Shown: positions 6,987 through 13,220 of the stretch, in pieces
How the letters are laid out: each line of letters starts with the position of its first letter
Numbering within the stretch: position 1 is the stretch's first letter
From: an uncultured Acetatifactor sp.
Lineage (GTDB): Bacteria > Bacillota > Clostridia > Lachnospirales > Lachnospiraceae
Direction of reading: 5' to 3'
DNA length: 13,279 nucleotides
Assembly: GCA_910585665.1 (NCBI GenBank)
Contig: CAJUFI010000089.1
Location: forward strand, 1-13,279
The notes under the pieces: model-generated
Told to the model about the DNA's origin: nothing
Seen by the model: the letters and a program-made list of their open reading frames with translations, nothing else
Databases searched by the model: none
Program-made: the position numbers and the translations under genes

Positions 6987-6992
6987 AAGGAG
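6987..6992 (+). promoter_or_regulatory. Ribosome binding site fixing the etfB start at 7003
   Basis: AAGGAG lies 10 bases before ATG 7003. The frame is open for 120 bases further upstream to a GTG at 6883, but that stretch holds inverted repeats, has no ribosome binding site and extends beyond the family N-terminus (MKVVVCIKQVPDT). Confidence 0.85.
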
Positions 6993-7002
6993 TGAAAATA
7001 CA

Positions 7003-7785
7003 ATGAAAGTTGTTGTTTGTATCAAGCAGGTTCCCGATACCAAGGGCGGCGTAAAGTTCAATCCCGACGGTACGCTGGACAGAGCTGCCATGATGACCAT
7101 TATGAATCCCGATGACAAAGCCGGTCTGGAAGCCGCTCTTCGGCTGAAGGACCAGTACGGCGCGGAAGTCACCGTGCTGACCATGGGACTTCCCAAGGCC
7201 GAGGATGTGCTGCGGGAGGCTATGGCCATGGGCGCTGACAAGGGCGTTCTGGTGACTGACAGAGTGCTGGGCGGCGCTGACACCTGGGCGACTTCCCAGA
7301 CCCTGGCTGGCGCGCTGCGCAATATGGAGTACGACCTGATCATCACAGGCCGCCAGGCAATCGACGGCGATACCGCTCAGGTAGGCCCTCAGATTTCCGA
7401 GCATTTGAACATCCCTGTGATTTCCTATGCCCAGAACCTGAAGATTGAAGGCGACAGCGTCATCGTTGAGCGCCAGTATGATGACAGATACCATGTGCTG
7501 AAGGCAAAGATGCCCTGCCTGATCACTGCCCTGGCAGAGCTGAACGAGCCCAGATATATGACTCCCGGCGGAATCTTCGATGCCTGCAAGGCTGAAATCA
7601 CCGTATGGGGCAGGGCGGATCTTAAGGATGTGGAGGATTCCAACTTAGGCCTGAAGGGATCTCCCACCCAGATCGCAAAGGCTTCCGATAAGGTGAGAAA
7701 GGGCGCCGGCGAGAAGGTTGCGCTTGATCCCGCAGAGTCTGTTGAGTATATTGTTGGTAAGCTGAAAGAGAAGCATGTGATTTAA
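7003..7785 (+). CDS. etfB: Electron transfer flavoprotein, beta subunit
   Basis: 260 residues from ATG 7003, the normal length. EtfB pairs with EtfA; in the clostridial Bcd-EtfAB complex it carries the bifurcating FAD that takes electrons from NADH and splits them between ferredoxin and the Bcd branch. The start 'MKVVVCIKQVPDT' and the motif 'GRQAIDGDTAQVGP' (116-129), found in bifurcating EtfB proteins, are both present, as are 'MGADKGVLVTDR' and 'LTALAELNEPRYM'-like segments (the latter reads ITALAELNEPRYM). The C-terminal arm ends 'KLKEKHVI', like its homologues. It is followed by a 135-base gap holding a large inverted-repeat structure and then etfA. The order bcd-etfB-etfA is the standard one. 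Confidence 0.96.
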   Translation: MKVVVCIKQVPDTKGGVKFNPDGTLDRAAMMTIMNPDDKAGLEAALRLKDQYGAEVTVLTMGLPKAEDVLREAMAMGADKGVLVTDRVLGGADTWATSQTLAGALRNMEYDLIITGRQAIDGDTAQVGPQISEHLNIPVISYAQNLKIEGDSVIVERQYDDRYHVLKAKMPCLITALAELNEPRYMTPGGIFDACKAEITVWGRADLKDVEDSNLGLKGSPTQIAKASDKVRKGAGEKVALDPAESVEYIVGKLKEKHVI

Positions 7786-7802
7786 TCCGAAAAAATATAA
7801 CA

Positions 7803-7895
7803 GCACCCACCCATACAGTGCCCATAGGGTTTACAGGCGCATCACTTAGCGGCTGGAAAGCCTATGCCATTGTCTGGTACTGGATAGGTGGGTGC
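7803..7895 (+). repeat. 93-base inverted-repeat structure between etfB and etfA
   Basis: Perfect 9-base ends GCACCCACC (7803-7811) and GGTGGGTGC (7887-7895) enclose 75 bases. Pairing continues inward with two 1x1 mismatches: AT (7813-7814) with AT (7884-7885), then CAGTG (7816-7820) with TACTG (7878-7882, one G-U). Further in, CATAGG (7823-7828) faces CCTATG (7861-7866), and CCA/TGG (7867-7869/7875-7877) can close a small side arm. GGCT-GGAA-AGCC (7851-7862) is an alternative inner hairpin with a GNRA-type loop. The etfA ribosome binding site (AGGAGG, 7907-7912) starts 12 bases after the right end. I could not match it to a known riboswitch class by memory. A cis-acting RNA or a small palindromic mobile element are the two main readings. 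Confidence 0.75.
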
Positions 7896-7920
7896 GGAAC
7901 TGGAATAGGAGGAAAAGTAA

Positions 7921-8967
7921 ATGAACTTAGAAGAATATAAGGGCGTATATGTCTTCGCGCAGCAGGTGGACAATATCGTCAACAGCATTGCTTTTGAACT
8001 GATTGGCAAGGGCAAAGACCTGGCCGCGGATCTGGGCACCGAGGTGACTGCTGTTCTGGTGGGCAGCGGCGTAAAGGGCCTGGCAGACGAACTGGCCGAG
8101 TACGGCGCTGACAGGGTGATCGTAGTGGACGATCCCGAGCTGAAGGAGTACAGGACCGAGCCCTATGCCCATGCGCTGGCTTCCGTCATCGAGAAGTATA
8201 AGCCCGAGATTTTCCTGGTGGGCGCTACCGCCATCGGACGTGACCTGGGCCCCCGTGTATCCGCGAGGATCCACACCGGACTTACCGCGGACTGCACACA
8301 GCTGGACATCGGCGATTTCCCGCTGAATCCCATCCCCGGCAAGGAGCAGAAGCACAATCAGCTGCTGATGACCCGTCCTGCATTCGGCGGCAACACCATC
8401 GCTACCATCGCCTGCCCTGACTTCCGCCCCCAGATGGCTACCGTGCGCCCCGGCGTTATGCAGAAGAAGGAGAGACAGGCCGGCGCAAAGGCTAATATAG
8501 AGGAGTTCAATCCCGGATTTACCCCCAACCAGAACTATGTGGAGATTCTGGAGGTGGTGAAGGCCGTGTCCGAGACCGTGGACATCATGGACGCGAAGAT
8601 TCTGGTATCCGGCGGCCGCGGAATGGGCAGCGCTGAGAACTTCAAGATTCTGGAGGATCTGGCCGAGGTGATCGGCGGCACCGTGAGCTGCTCCCGTGCC
8701 GTGGTGGACGCAGGCTGGAAGCCCAAGGATCTCCAGGTAGGTCAGACCGGCAAGACCGTCCGCCCCAATGTGTACTTCGCCATCGGCATCTCCGGCGCCA
8801 TCCAACATCTGGCAGGCATGGAGGAGTCCGACATCATCATCGCCATCAACAAGGACGAAACGGCTCCTATCTTTGACGTGGCCGACTTCGGACTGGTAGG
8901 CGATTTGAACAAAATCGTGCCCGCTCTCACCGAGAAGCTCCGCGCGGAGATGGCGAACAAGAACTAA
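7921..8967 (+). CDS. etfA: Electron transfer flavoprotein, alpha subunit
   Basis: 348 residues, within the usual range for clostridial EtfA. It forms the EtfAB heterodimer and holds the second FAD, which shuttles electrons to Bcd. The N-terminal domain (to ~200) carries 'VGATAIGRDLGPRVSARI' (100-117) and 'TADCTQL'. The C-terminal FAD domain has 'GGRGMGSAENF' (231-241), 'SRAVVDAGW' (258-266), 'VGQTGKTVRPNVY' (273-285), 'GISGAIQHLAGM' (289-300) and 'AINKDETAPIFDVADFG' (308-324), all canonical. No N-terminal ferredoxin extension is present. ATG 7921 follows AGGAGG with 8 bases between. It is the last gene of the block; a strong terminator begins about 60 bases after its stop. Confidence 0.96.
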   Translation: MNLEEYKGVYVFAQQVDNIVNSIAFELIGKGKDLAADLGTEVTAVLVGSGVKGLADELAEYGADRVIVVDDPELKEYRTEPYAHALASVIEKYKPEIFLVGATAIGRDLGPRVSARIHTGLTADCTQLDIGDFPLNPIPGKEQKHNQLLMTRPAFGGNTIATIACPDFRPQMATVRPGVMQKKERQAGAKANIEEFNPGFTPNQNYVEILEVVKAVSETVDIMDAKILVSGGRGMGSAENFKILEDLAEVIGGTVSCSRAVVDAGWKPKDLQVGQTGKTVRPNVYFAIGISGAIQHLAGMEESDIIIAINKDETAPIFDVADFGLVGDLNKIVPALTEKLRAEMANKN

Positions 8968-9027
8968 GAAAAGCTGACCAAGTGCGTTTGCGCCAGCGAT
9001 GAACCAGAGAACGTGAAAATAGTGATG

Positions 9028-9077
9028 AAATCCCGCAGATTCGGAAAGCTTGGCTGGACGGATCAGCGGGATTTTTT
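9028..9077 (+). terminator. Intrinsic terminator of the butyrate block
   Basis: AAATCCCGC (9028-9036) pairs perfectly with GCGGGATTT (9066-9074), and the stem runs into six T (9072-9077). The 29-base loop is long. A second small hairpin, TGCGC/GCGCA (9077-9081/9087-9091), follows at once. Position 61 bases after etfA fits the end of the operon. Confidence 0.8.
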
Positions 9078-9178
9078 GCGCAGCCAGCGCACTGGACGGT
9101 GGATTTCCCGGCATTCAGGCCGAGAAATTAAGATTTTATGAAATCAATCAAATCCCGCAATTTCGTCTCCGGGAAAGC

Positions 9179-9207
9179 TTGCGCATCGGAAAGCCAGCTG
9201 ATATAAT
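9179..9207 (+). promoter_or_regulatory. Extended -10 promoter for the YkgJ-type gene
   Basis: TGATATAAT (9199-9207) is a perfect -10 hexamer with an extended TG. TTGCGC at 9179-9184 is a weak -35 with exactly 17 bases between. Transcription would start near 9214, about 86 bases before the ATG at 9300, after the etfA terminator. This makes the downstream genes a separate transcription unit. Confidence 0.7.
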
Positions 9208-9299
9208 CTTAATAGCCGCATCTGAACGGTGGATTCCGGGTCAGTAAAAATGCTGTCCGGCATATGAGTTGAATGAAAAGTCGATTTTGGTGAAATGAT

Positions 9300-9980
9300 A
9301 TGAAACGGAATGTCAGCCTTTCGGAGATTTCCGACGGACGTTTATACAATAGCAATGATATGGTAAAGGCAGATTGCCGCGGCTGTGCGGGATGTTTCCG
9401 GTGCTGTACGGGAATGGGCAATTCTGTGGTGCTGGATCCCTATGATGTGTACCGGCTCCGGCGGGGATTGGGGAAAGGTCTGACGGAGCTGCTCGCGGAA
9501 GGCGCAGTGGCGCTGAATGTAGTGGACGGCGTCATTCTGCCGAATCTGATGATGGCGGGTCCGGAGGAAAGATGCTTTTATCTGAACGCGGAAGGGCGCT
9601 GCAGCATTCATGAAAGCCGCCCGGGCATATGCAGGCTGTTCCCCCTGGGACGCTTTTATGAGAATGGCGATTTTAAGTATTTCCTGCAGATTGGAGAATG
9701 CGGTTTCTCCAACCGCTCCAAGGTAAAAGTGAGCAGATGGATTGACACGCCGGAACCGGGCAGAAATCATGATTTCATCTGTCGGTGGCATTACCTTGTG
9801 AAGGATTTGGAAGAAGCAGTGGCGGGCGCTCAGGATATGGACAGGGCCAAGCGGCTGAATCTGTTGATGCTGCAGACTTTTTATCTGGAGCCCTATGAAA
9901 GGGAAGAGGATTTCTACGGACAATTCTCGGAACGACTGGAATGTTATGAGGCGGACATGGCCGGATTTTTCGGAAAATGA
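9300..9980 (+). CDS. YkgJ-family cysteine-cluster protein
   Basis: 226 residues. The N-terminal motif is C26-x2-C29-x2-C32-x2-CC(35,36) within 'DCRGCAGCFRCCTGMG', typical of the YkgJ/UPF0153 family, thought to bind zinc or an iron-sulfur centre. Further conserved cysteines follow: Cys92, Cys101 and Cys111 in 'CFYLNAEGRCSIHESRPGICRLFP', then Cys134 and Cys161. The spacing pattern (C-x8-C-x9-C) is the second half of the family signature. The C-terminal ~60 residues are helical and acidic. No signal peptide or membrane segment is seen, so it is cytoplasmic. The precise activity is not known. ATG 9300 has only a weak site (GGTGA, 9289-9293); an in-frame ATG at 9360 would still keep the whole cluster. 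A good promoter lies upstream. Confidence 0.85.
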   Translation: MKRNVSLSEISDGRLYNSNDMVKADCRGCAGCFRCCTGMGNSVVLDPYDVYRLRRGLGKGLTELLAEGAVALNVVDGVILPNLMMAGPEERCFYLNAEGRCSIHESRPGICRLFPLGRFYENGDFKYFLQIGECGFSNRSKVKVSRWIDTPEPGRNHDFICRWHYLVKDLEEAVAGAQDMDRAKRLNLLMLQTFYLEPYEREEDFYGQFSERLECYEADMAGFFGK

Positions 9981-10009
9981 GCAAGTCAGCCGTCAGCGAA
10001 AAATATCAG

Positions 10010-10061
10010 GCTGGCAGTGTGTAGCCAGCGATGCGGACAGAGCATGTGAGTGTAGCTAGAG
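10010..10061 (+). repeat. Hairpin and short direct repeat before the carboxypeptidase gene
   Basis: In the 130-base gap 9981-10110, GCTGGC (10010-10015) pairs with GCCAGC (10024-10029) around 8 bases. GTGTAGCCAGCG (10019-10030) is echoed by GTGTAGCTAGAG (10050-10061). GATAAT at 10062-10067 is -10-like but has no matching -35. No T-run follows the hairpin, so read-through from the YkgJ-type gene is likely. Confidence 0.4.
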
Positions 10062-10110
10062 GATAATGGTTGAAGCAAGTGGAAGGACAGAAGGGAAGAG
10101 TTTGATATAG

Positions 10111-11340
10111 ATGGAGACAGAAGAAGAACGTCAGGCGCGGCGCAGAGCGCGAATCGCGGAAATGAAGAGAGCGAAGAGGAGACGTGAGCTGCTGTATAAA
10201 TGGGGCGTGCCTGCGATGGCGGCGGTGGCGGTCATGGCAGGCGTGGGCATTGGCTTCCGGGCGGCAGCGTTTTCCAATGGAGATACAGGCAGAACGGAAG
10301 AGGAGGGGATGGTCTTGACCGACGGCGCAGCGCCGGAGGGGATCCACCAGAAGAGCGGAGATATGCCCATAGGATTCCTGATGGCAGCGTCCAGGGGCGT
10401 CTCACAGGGGGAGGTCCGGAAGGAGCAGATACCGGAGGACGCGGCGGTGCCTATGGCAGGCCCACCGGTGGAGGCGAAGACGCCGCTGCCTTTGGCGGAA
10501 GCCGTACCGGCACCGGTTTTTCAGATGGAGGACTACACGGAGATGTTCACCGAGGACATCCTCAGCCAGTACGGAATTTTTATCGATGCGGAGAGCGGTG
10601 CCATCCTGGCGGAGAGGGAAGCGCATACGAGGATGAATCCGGCTTCCATGACGAAGATATTGACGGTGCTGGTGGCAGCGGAGCATCTGACGGAAGCCGA
10701 TCTGGACCAGACGGCGACCATCACCATAGACATCACGGACTACAGTTATGTCAATGACTGCAGCATTACGGGATACGTGGTGGACGAGACGGTGACGGTC
10801 CGGGACTTGTTCTATGGGACGATTCTGCCTTCGGGAGCCGATTCGGCAGTGGCGCTGGCAGTGTATGTGGCAGGCTCCCACGAAGCATTCGTGAATCTGA
10901 TGAACGAGAAGCTGGCGCAGCTGGGCCTGGCGGGGAGCTCGCATTTTACCAACTGCGTGGGTCTCTATGACGAGAACCATTATACCACTGCATATGACAT
11001 GGCTGTCATGTTGAAGGCGGCTGCGGACAACGCTTTCTGCAGAGAAGTGATGTCCGCGCACACCTATACGACTTCCCCCACGGAGCAGCATCCCGATGGC
11101 CTGAAGGTGTCCAACTTGTTCCTGCGCAGGATTGAGGACAGGGACACCCATGGGGAGGTGCTATGCGGCAAGACCGGCTTCGTGGATCAGTCGGGGAGCT
11201 GCGCCGCCAGCCTGGGAGTGGACAACGCGGGCAGGGAGTATCTGTGCGTGACGGCAGGCTCCGCCACCAAGTGGACCTGCATCGCCGACCATGTGGTGCT
11301 GTACCAGAGGTTCCTGCCGGGGAACGGCGATATGCCTTAA
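10111..11340 (+). CDS. Membrane-anchored D-alanyl-D-alanine carboxypeptidase (S11 family)
   Basis: 409 residues. Penicillin-binding enzymes of this family trim the terminal D-Ala from peptidoglycan stem peptides outside the membrane. Order of parts: a very basic, Arg/Lys/Glu-rich cytoplasmic start (1-30); one membrane helix (about 31-53); a Pro/Ala/Glu-rich linker (about 55-140); then the transpeptidase-like domain. Active-site motifs are S179-M-T-K182 in 'NPASMTKILT', S241-G-A243 in 'LPSGADSAVALA', and K354-T-G in 'LCGKTGFVDQSG'. The second motif has Ala where the classical SxN has Asn. There is no C-terminal PBP5-type domain or amphipathic anchor; the N-terminal helix is the anchor instead. 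ATG 10111 has GGAAG about 12 bases upstream, a loose fit. Its stop overlaps that of sdaAA on the other strand. Confidence 0.88.
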   Translation: METEEERQARRRARIAEMKRAKRRRELLYKWGVPAMAAVAVMAGVGIGFRAAAFSNGDTGRTEEEGMVLTDGAAPEGIHQKSGDMPIGFLMAASRGVSQGEVRKEQIPEDAAVPMAGPPVEAKTPLPLAEAVPAPVFQMEDYTEMFTEDILSQYGIFIDAESGAILAEREAHTRMNPASMTKILTVLVAAEHLTEADLDQTATITIDITDYSYVNDCSITGYVVDETVTVRDLFYGTILPSGADSAVALAVYVAGSHEAFVNLMNEKLAQLGLAGSSHFTNCVGLYDENHYTTAYDMAVMLKAAADNAFCREVMSAHTYTTSPTEQHPDGLKVSNLFLRRIEDRDTHGEVLCGKTGFVDQSGSCAASLGVDNAGREYLCVTAGSATKWTCIADHVVLYQRFLPGNGDMP

Positions 11341-12206
11341 AAGGTCTTCAGGCCTTCCCGGAAGGCGATGCCGGTGGGGGTGGCTGCCAGGCCGCCTTTT
11401 CCGGTTTCCCGTAAGTCGTTGGGCAGCATTCTGCCTACGTTGCGCATGGCATCGAATACTTCGTCAGGAGGAATCCGGCTGCGGATGCCGCTGCTTGCCA
11501 GATCCGCGGAAGTAAGGGCATTGACCGCGCCGATCACATTGCGCTTCACACAGGGGACTTCCACCAGTCCAGCCACAGGGTCACAGGCAAGGCCCAGCAG
11601 ATTCTTCATGGCAAGGGCGGCTGCGTGGGCGATGGCCTCTCCGTCACCGCCTAAGAGGTAAGCCACACCGCCTGCAGCCATGGCGGAGGCGGCACCGATT
11701 TCCGCCTGGCAGCCGCCGGCCGCGCCGGATACGGATGCCCGCTGGGCGATGATGCCGCCGATGCCCGCGCTGACATAGAGGGCCTTGGCCATCTCTTCCG
11801 CCGCGTAGCCTTTCTCTTCCTCCAGGGAGAGGAAGACTGCCGGGAGCACGCCGCAGGAGCCGGCGGTGGGAGCGGCAACGATGCGCCGCATGCAGGCGTT
11901 GGATTCGCCCATTTTGACGGCTTTCTCCATGACCAGCCCCAGGAAGGAGCCGCACAGGAGACTGCCTCTTTCCCGGGCTGCCGCCAGTTTCGCTCCGTCT
12001 CCTCCCACCAGGCCGCTGGCGGAGGACAGGGAAGGGTCATAGGAGGCGTCCGCTTCCCGCATGGCCTCGTACATGCGCAGCATCCGCTGGAAAGCTTCCT
12101 CCGCGGTGATTTCCATTTCCTTGCAGTCGTTGTCCCGGACAATCTCCCAGAAGCTCTTTCCGGTATCTTTTTCTATCTCGATGATTTCCTGAAATGATTG
12201 ATACAT
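11337..12206 (-). CDS. sdaAA: L-serine dehydratase, iron-sulfur-dependent, alpha subunit
   Basis: 289 residues, the usual length of the separate alpha subunit. With SdaAB it deaminates L-serine to pyruvate and ammonia using an oxygen-sensitive [4Fe-4S] cluster. The three cluster cysteines are Cys166 ('GGCQAEIG'), Cys208 ('LACDPVAG') and Cys219 ('EVPCVKRN'). Their 42- and 11-residue spacings match those I recall for the Legionella one-chain enzyme. 'PTAGSCGVLPA' (113-123) is the substrate-side motif. The frame runs 90 codons further upstream to 12476, overlapping sdaAB; that part does not resemble the family, and ATG 12206 has its own ribosome binding site, so it is the start. The gene lies 164 bases after sdaAB on the same strand. 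Confidence 0.95.
   Translation of the reverse strand: MYQSFQEIIEIEKDTGKSFWEIVRDNDCKEMEITAEEAFQRMLRMYEAMREADASYDPSLSSASGLVGGDGAKLAAARERGSLLCGSFLGLVMEKAVKMGESNACMRRIVAAPTAGSCGVLPAVFLSLEEEKGYAAEEMAKALYVSAGIGGIIAQRASVSGAAGGCQAEIGAASAMAAGGVAYLLGGDGEAIAHAAALAMKNLLGLACDPVAGLVEVPCVKRNVIGAVNALTSADLASSGIRSRIPPDEVFDAMRNVGRMLPNDLRETGKGGLAATPTGIAFREGLKTF
11352..11366. terminator. Possible terminator hairpin at the convergent junction
   Basis: GCCTTCC-C-GGAAGGC is a near-perfect palindrome 12 bases beyond the carboxypeptidase stop and inside the 3' end of sdaAA. On the minus strand it is followed, after about 9 bases, by CCTTTT; on the plus strand no T-run follows. It is the only terminator-like element between the two converging genes, and it is a weak one. 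Confidence 0.25.
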
Positions 12207-12370
12207 ATCTGCTCCTATTCTGCCGGCTGTGTAGGACAGCCAGGCGGCAAACCGCAGGTTTCTGCAGTTTGTGTGCTGATGGTGTGCGGGTAGAGACACA
12301 CGGTAAGCGGGCCCGCCGCGGGCTGTGGAGCGGGGGGCCGGTCGCTTTGCGCCAGAGTGTGTCGGTGGCT
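12207..12370 (-). other. 164-base gap sdaAB-sdaAA with GC-rich hairpins
   Basis: GCCCGC-C-GCGGGC (plus-strand 12311-12323) is a near-perfect palindrome; GTGTG/CACAC (12282-12286/12297-12301) and GCGG/CCGC (12244-12247/12252-12255) add smaller stems. In most two-subunit sda operons that I know of the genes are close together, so this spacer is long. No T-run or promoter is clear. Confidence 0.5.
12212..12216 (-). promoter_or_regulatory. Ribosome binding site fixing the sdaAA start at 12206
   Basis: AGGAG on the minus strand, 5 bases before the ATG. It rules out the long upstream extension of the same frame. Confidence 0.75.
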
Positions 12371-13045
12371 TCAGCTGGTTTTCGCGGTATCCGCCAGTCC
12401 CAAATAAGTCACTTTCAGAATGCCTTCCAGATGGGCCAGCCAGCGGATGGCGTCCGCAGGGACTTCCTGGTCGCATTCCAGAACGATGACCGCGTGGCCG
12501 CCCTTGGAGGAGCGGTACAGCTGCATGGTGGCGATGTTGATGGACTTGTGGCTGAGCATGGAAGTGATCTCCGTCACATGTCCGGGCTGGTCCAGATTGT
12601 TCACGACCAGCGTGGGGTAGTCGCCCGAGAAATTGGCGGGCAGCCCGTCGATCTCCGTGATCCTTATGGCACCTCCGCCCACGGAGGCAGCTACGATTTC
12701 GATTTTATGCTCTTCCCCGCTTAAGCGAAGCTTTACGGAGTTGGGATGCACGTCCCCCAGGTCTATGCCGGATAGGCGGTATTCCATTCCTGATTCTTCG
12801 GCGTAGCGGAAACTGTCCGGTATCCTGGGGTCGTCCACCGGAAATCCCATCAGGCCGGCGATCAGGGCCCTGTCCGTCCCGTGTCCTTTGCCGGTGGCCA
12901 GGAAAGAGCCGTGGAAGAAGACCTCCGCCCTCTGGACCGGCGCGCCCAATAGCTTCTGCGAGATGTTGCCGATTTTGACGGCCCCCGCGGTGTGGGAACT
13001 GGAGGGGCCTACCATGACGGGGCCGATGATATCAAATGAATTCAT
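12371..13045 (-). CDS. sdaAB: L-serine dehydratase, iron-sulfur-dependent, beta subunit
   Basis: 224 residues from ATG 13045. The N-terminal domain has the family motif 'GPSSSHTAGA' (13-22) and 'GSFLATGKGHGTDRALIAGL' (46-65). The C-terminal ACT domain (about 143-215, from 'YPTLVVNNLDQPGHVTEI') is the part that in related enzymes senses L-serine or acts in subunit contact. It pairs with SdaAA, encoded next on the same strand. AAGGAG (13055-13060) lies 9 bases before the ATG, and the protein then begins 'MNSFDIIGPVMVGPSSSHT', as expected for the family. The frame is open 32 codons further upstream to a GTG at 13141; see findings. A promoter is visible upstream. Confidence 0.95.
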   Translation of the reverse strand: MNSFDIIGPVMVGPSSSHTAGAVKIGNISQKLLGAPVQRAEVFFHGSFLATGKGHGTDRALIAGLMGFPVDDPRIPDSFRYAEESGMEYRLSGIDLGDVHPNSVKLRLSGEEHKIEIVAASVGGGAIRITEIDGLPANFSGDYPTLVVNNLDQPGHVTEITSMLSHKSINIATMQLYRSSKGGHAVIVLECDQEVPADAIRWLAHLEGILKVTYLGLADTAKTS

Positions 13046-13054
13046 GCTGTTTGA

Positions 13055-13060
13055 CTCCTT
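13055..13060 (-). promoter_or_regulatory. Ribosome binding site fixing the sdaAB start at 13045
   Basis: AAGGAG on the minus strand, 9 bases before the ATG that opens the conserved N-terminus. Confidence 0.8.
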
Positions 13061-13160
13061 TTTATCTAGTAGGGTACGGTTATCATGATTCTGCCGTGCC
13101 GTGATTTCGCGCTCCCCCGCATAGGAATCCATCGTCGGCACAGTGTCCTTCTGTGTCAGA

Positions 13161-13189
13161 ATTATATCTTAGATTGGGACAAAATGCAA
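13161..13189 (-). promoter_or_regulatory. Promoter of the sdaAB-sdaAA operon
   Basis: On the minus strand, TTGCAT (13184-13189) and a perfect TATAAT (13161-13166) are separated by 17 bases. Transcription would start near 13154, giving a leader of about 109 bases before sdaAB. CACAG/CTGTG can pair early in that leader. Confidence 0.75.
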
Positions 13190-13210
13190 GAGAGGGGAGA
13201 TTATTCCGAA

Positions 13211-13220
13211 CAAATATTTG
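13211..13220. promoter_or_regulatory. Palindrome CAAATATTTG upstream of the sda promoter
   Basis: A perfect 10-base palindrome 21 bases upstream of the -35 element of the sda promoter. An operator or activator site is possible; no known regulator motif was recognised. Confidence 0.35.

Larger units (their letters stand above)
9028..9235 (+). repeat. Imperfect duplication in the gap after etfA
   Basis: The 332-base gap 8968-9299 has no gene but contains two related stretches of about 80 bases. Three shared blocks occur in the same order: AAATCCCGCA (9028-9037 and 9150-9159), GGAAAGCTTG (9043-9052 and 9172-9181), and ACGGTGGATT followed by a CCGG-containing tail (9096-9105 and 9226-9235). The offsets are 122, 129 and 130 bases, so the copies have diverged by small insertions. 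The first copy includes the terminator; the second lacks the right stem arm and instead contains a promoter. The rest of the gap shows nothing recognisable. Confidence 0.7.

Noticed and set aside
6883..7002. Forty-codon N-terminal extension of etfB
   Set aside because: It starts at a GTG without a ribosome binding site, is unlike EtfB, and ATG 7003 has AAGGAG and the family N-terminus.
7803..7895. FMN, cobalamin or THF riboswitch between etfB and etfA
   Set aside because: None of the conserved sequence boxes I know for these classes is present; the structure is kept as unassigned.
7927..9114. Long minus-strand open frame of 395 codons opposite etfA
   Set aside because: It is a mirror of the biased codons of etfA; the translation is His/Leu/Gly-rich with no family resemblance.
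9050..9247. Plus-strand open frame of 65 codons after etfA
   Set aside because: It begins inside the terminator loop, spans the duplicated element and promoter, and has no ribosome binding site.
12207..12476. Ninety-codon N-terminal extension of sdaAA overlapping sdaAB
   Set aside because: The translated part is low-complexity Pro/Arg-rich, does not match the family, and ATG 12206 has AGGAG.
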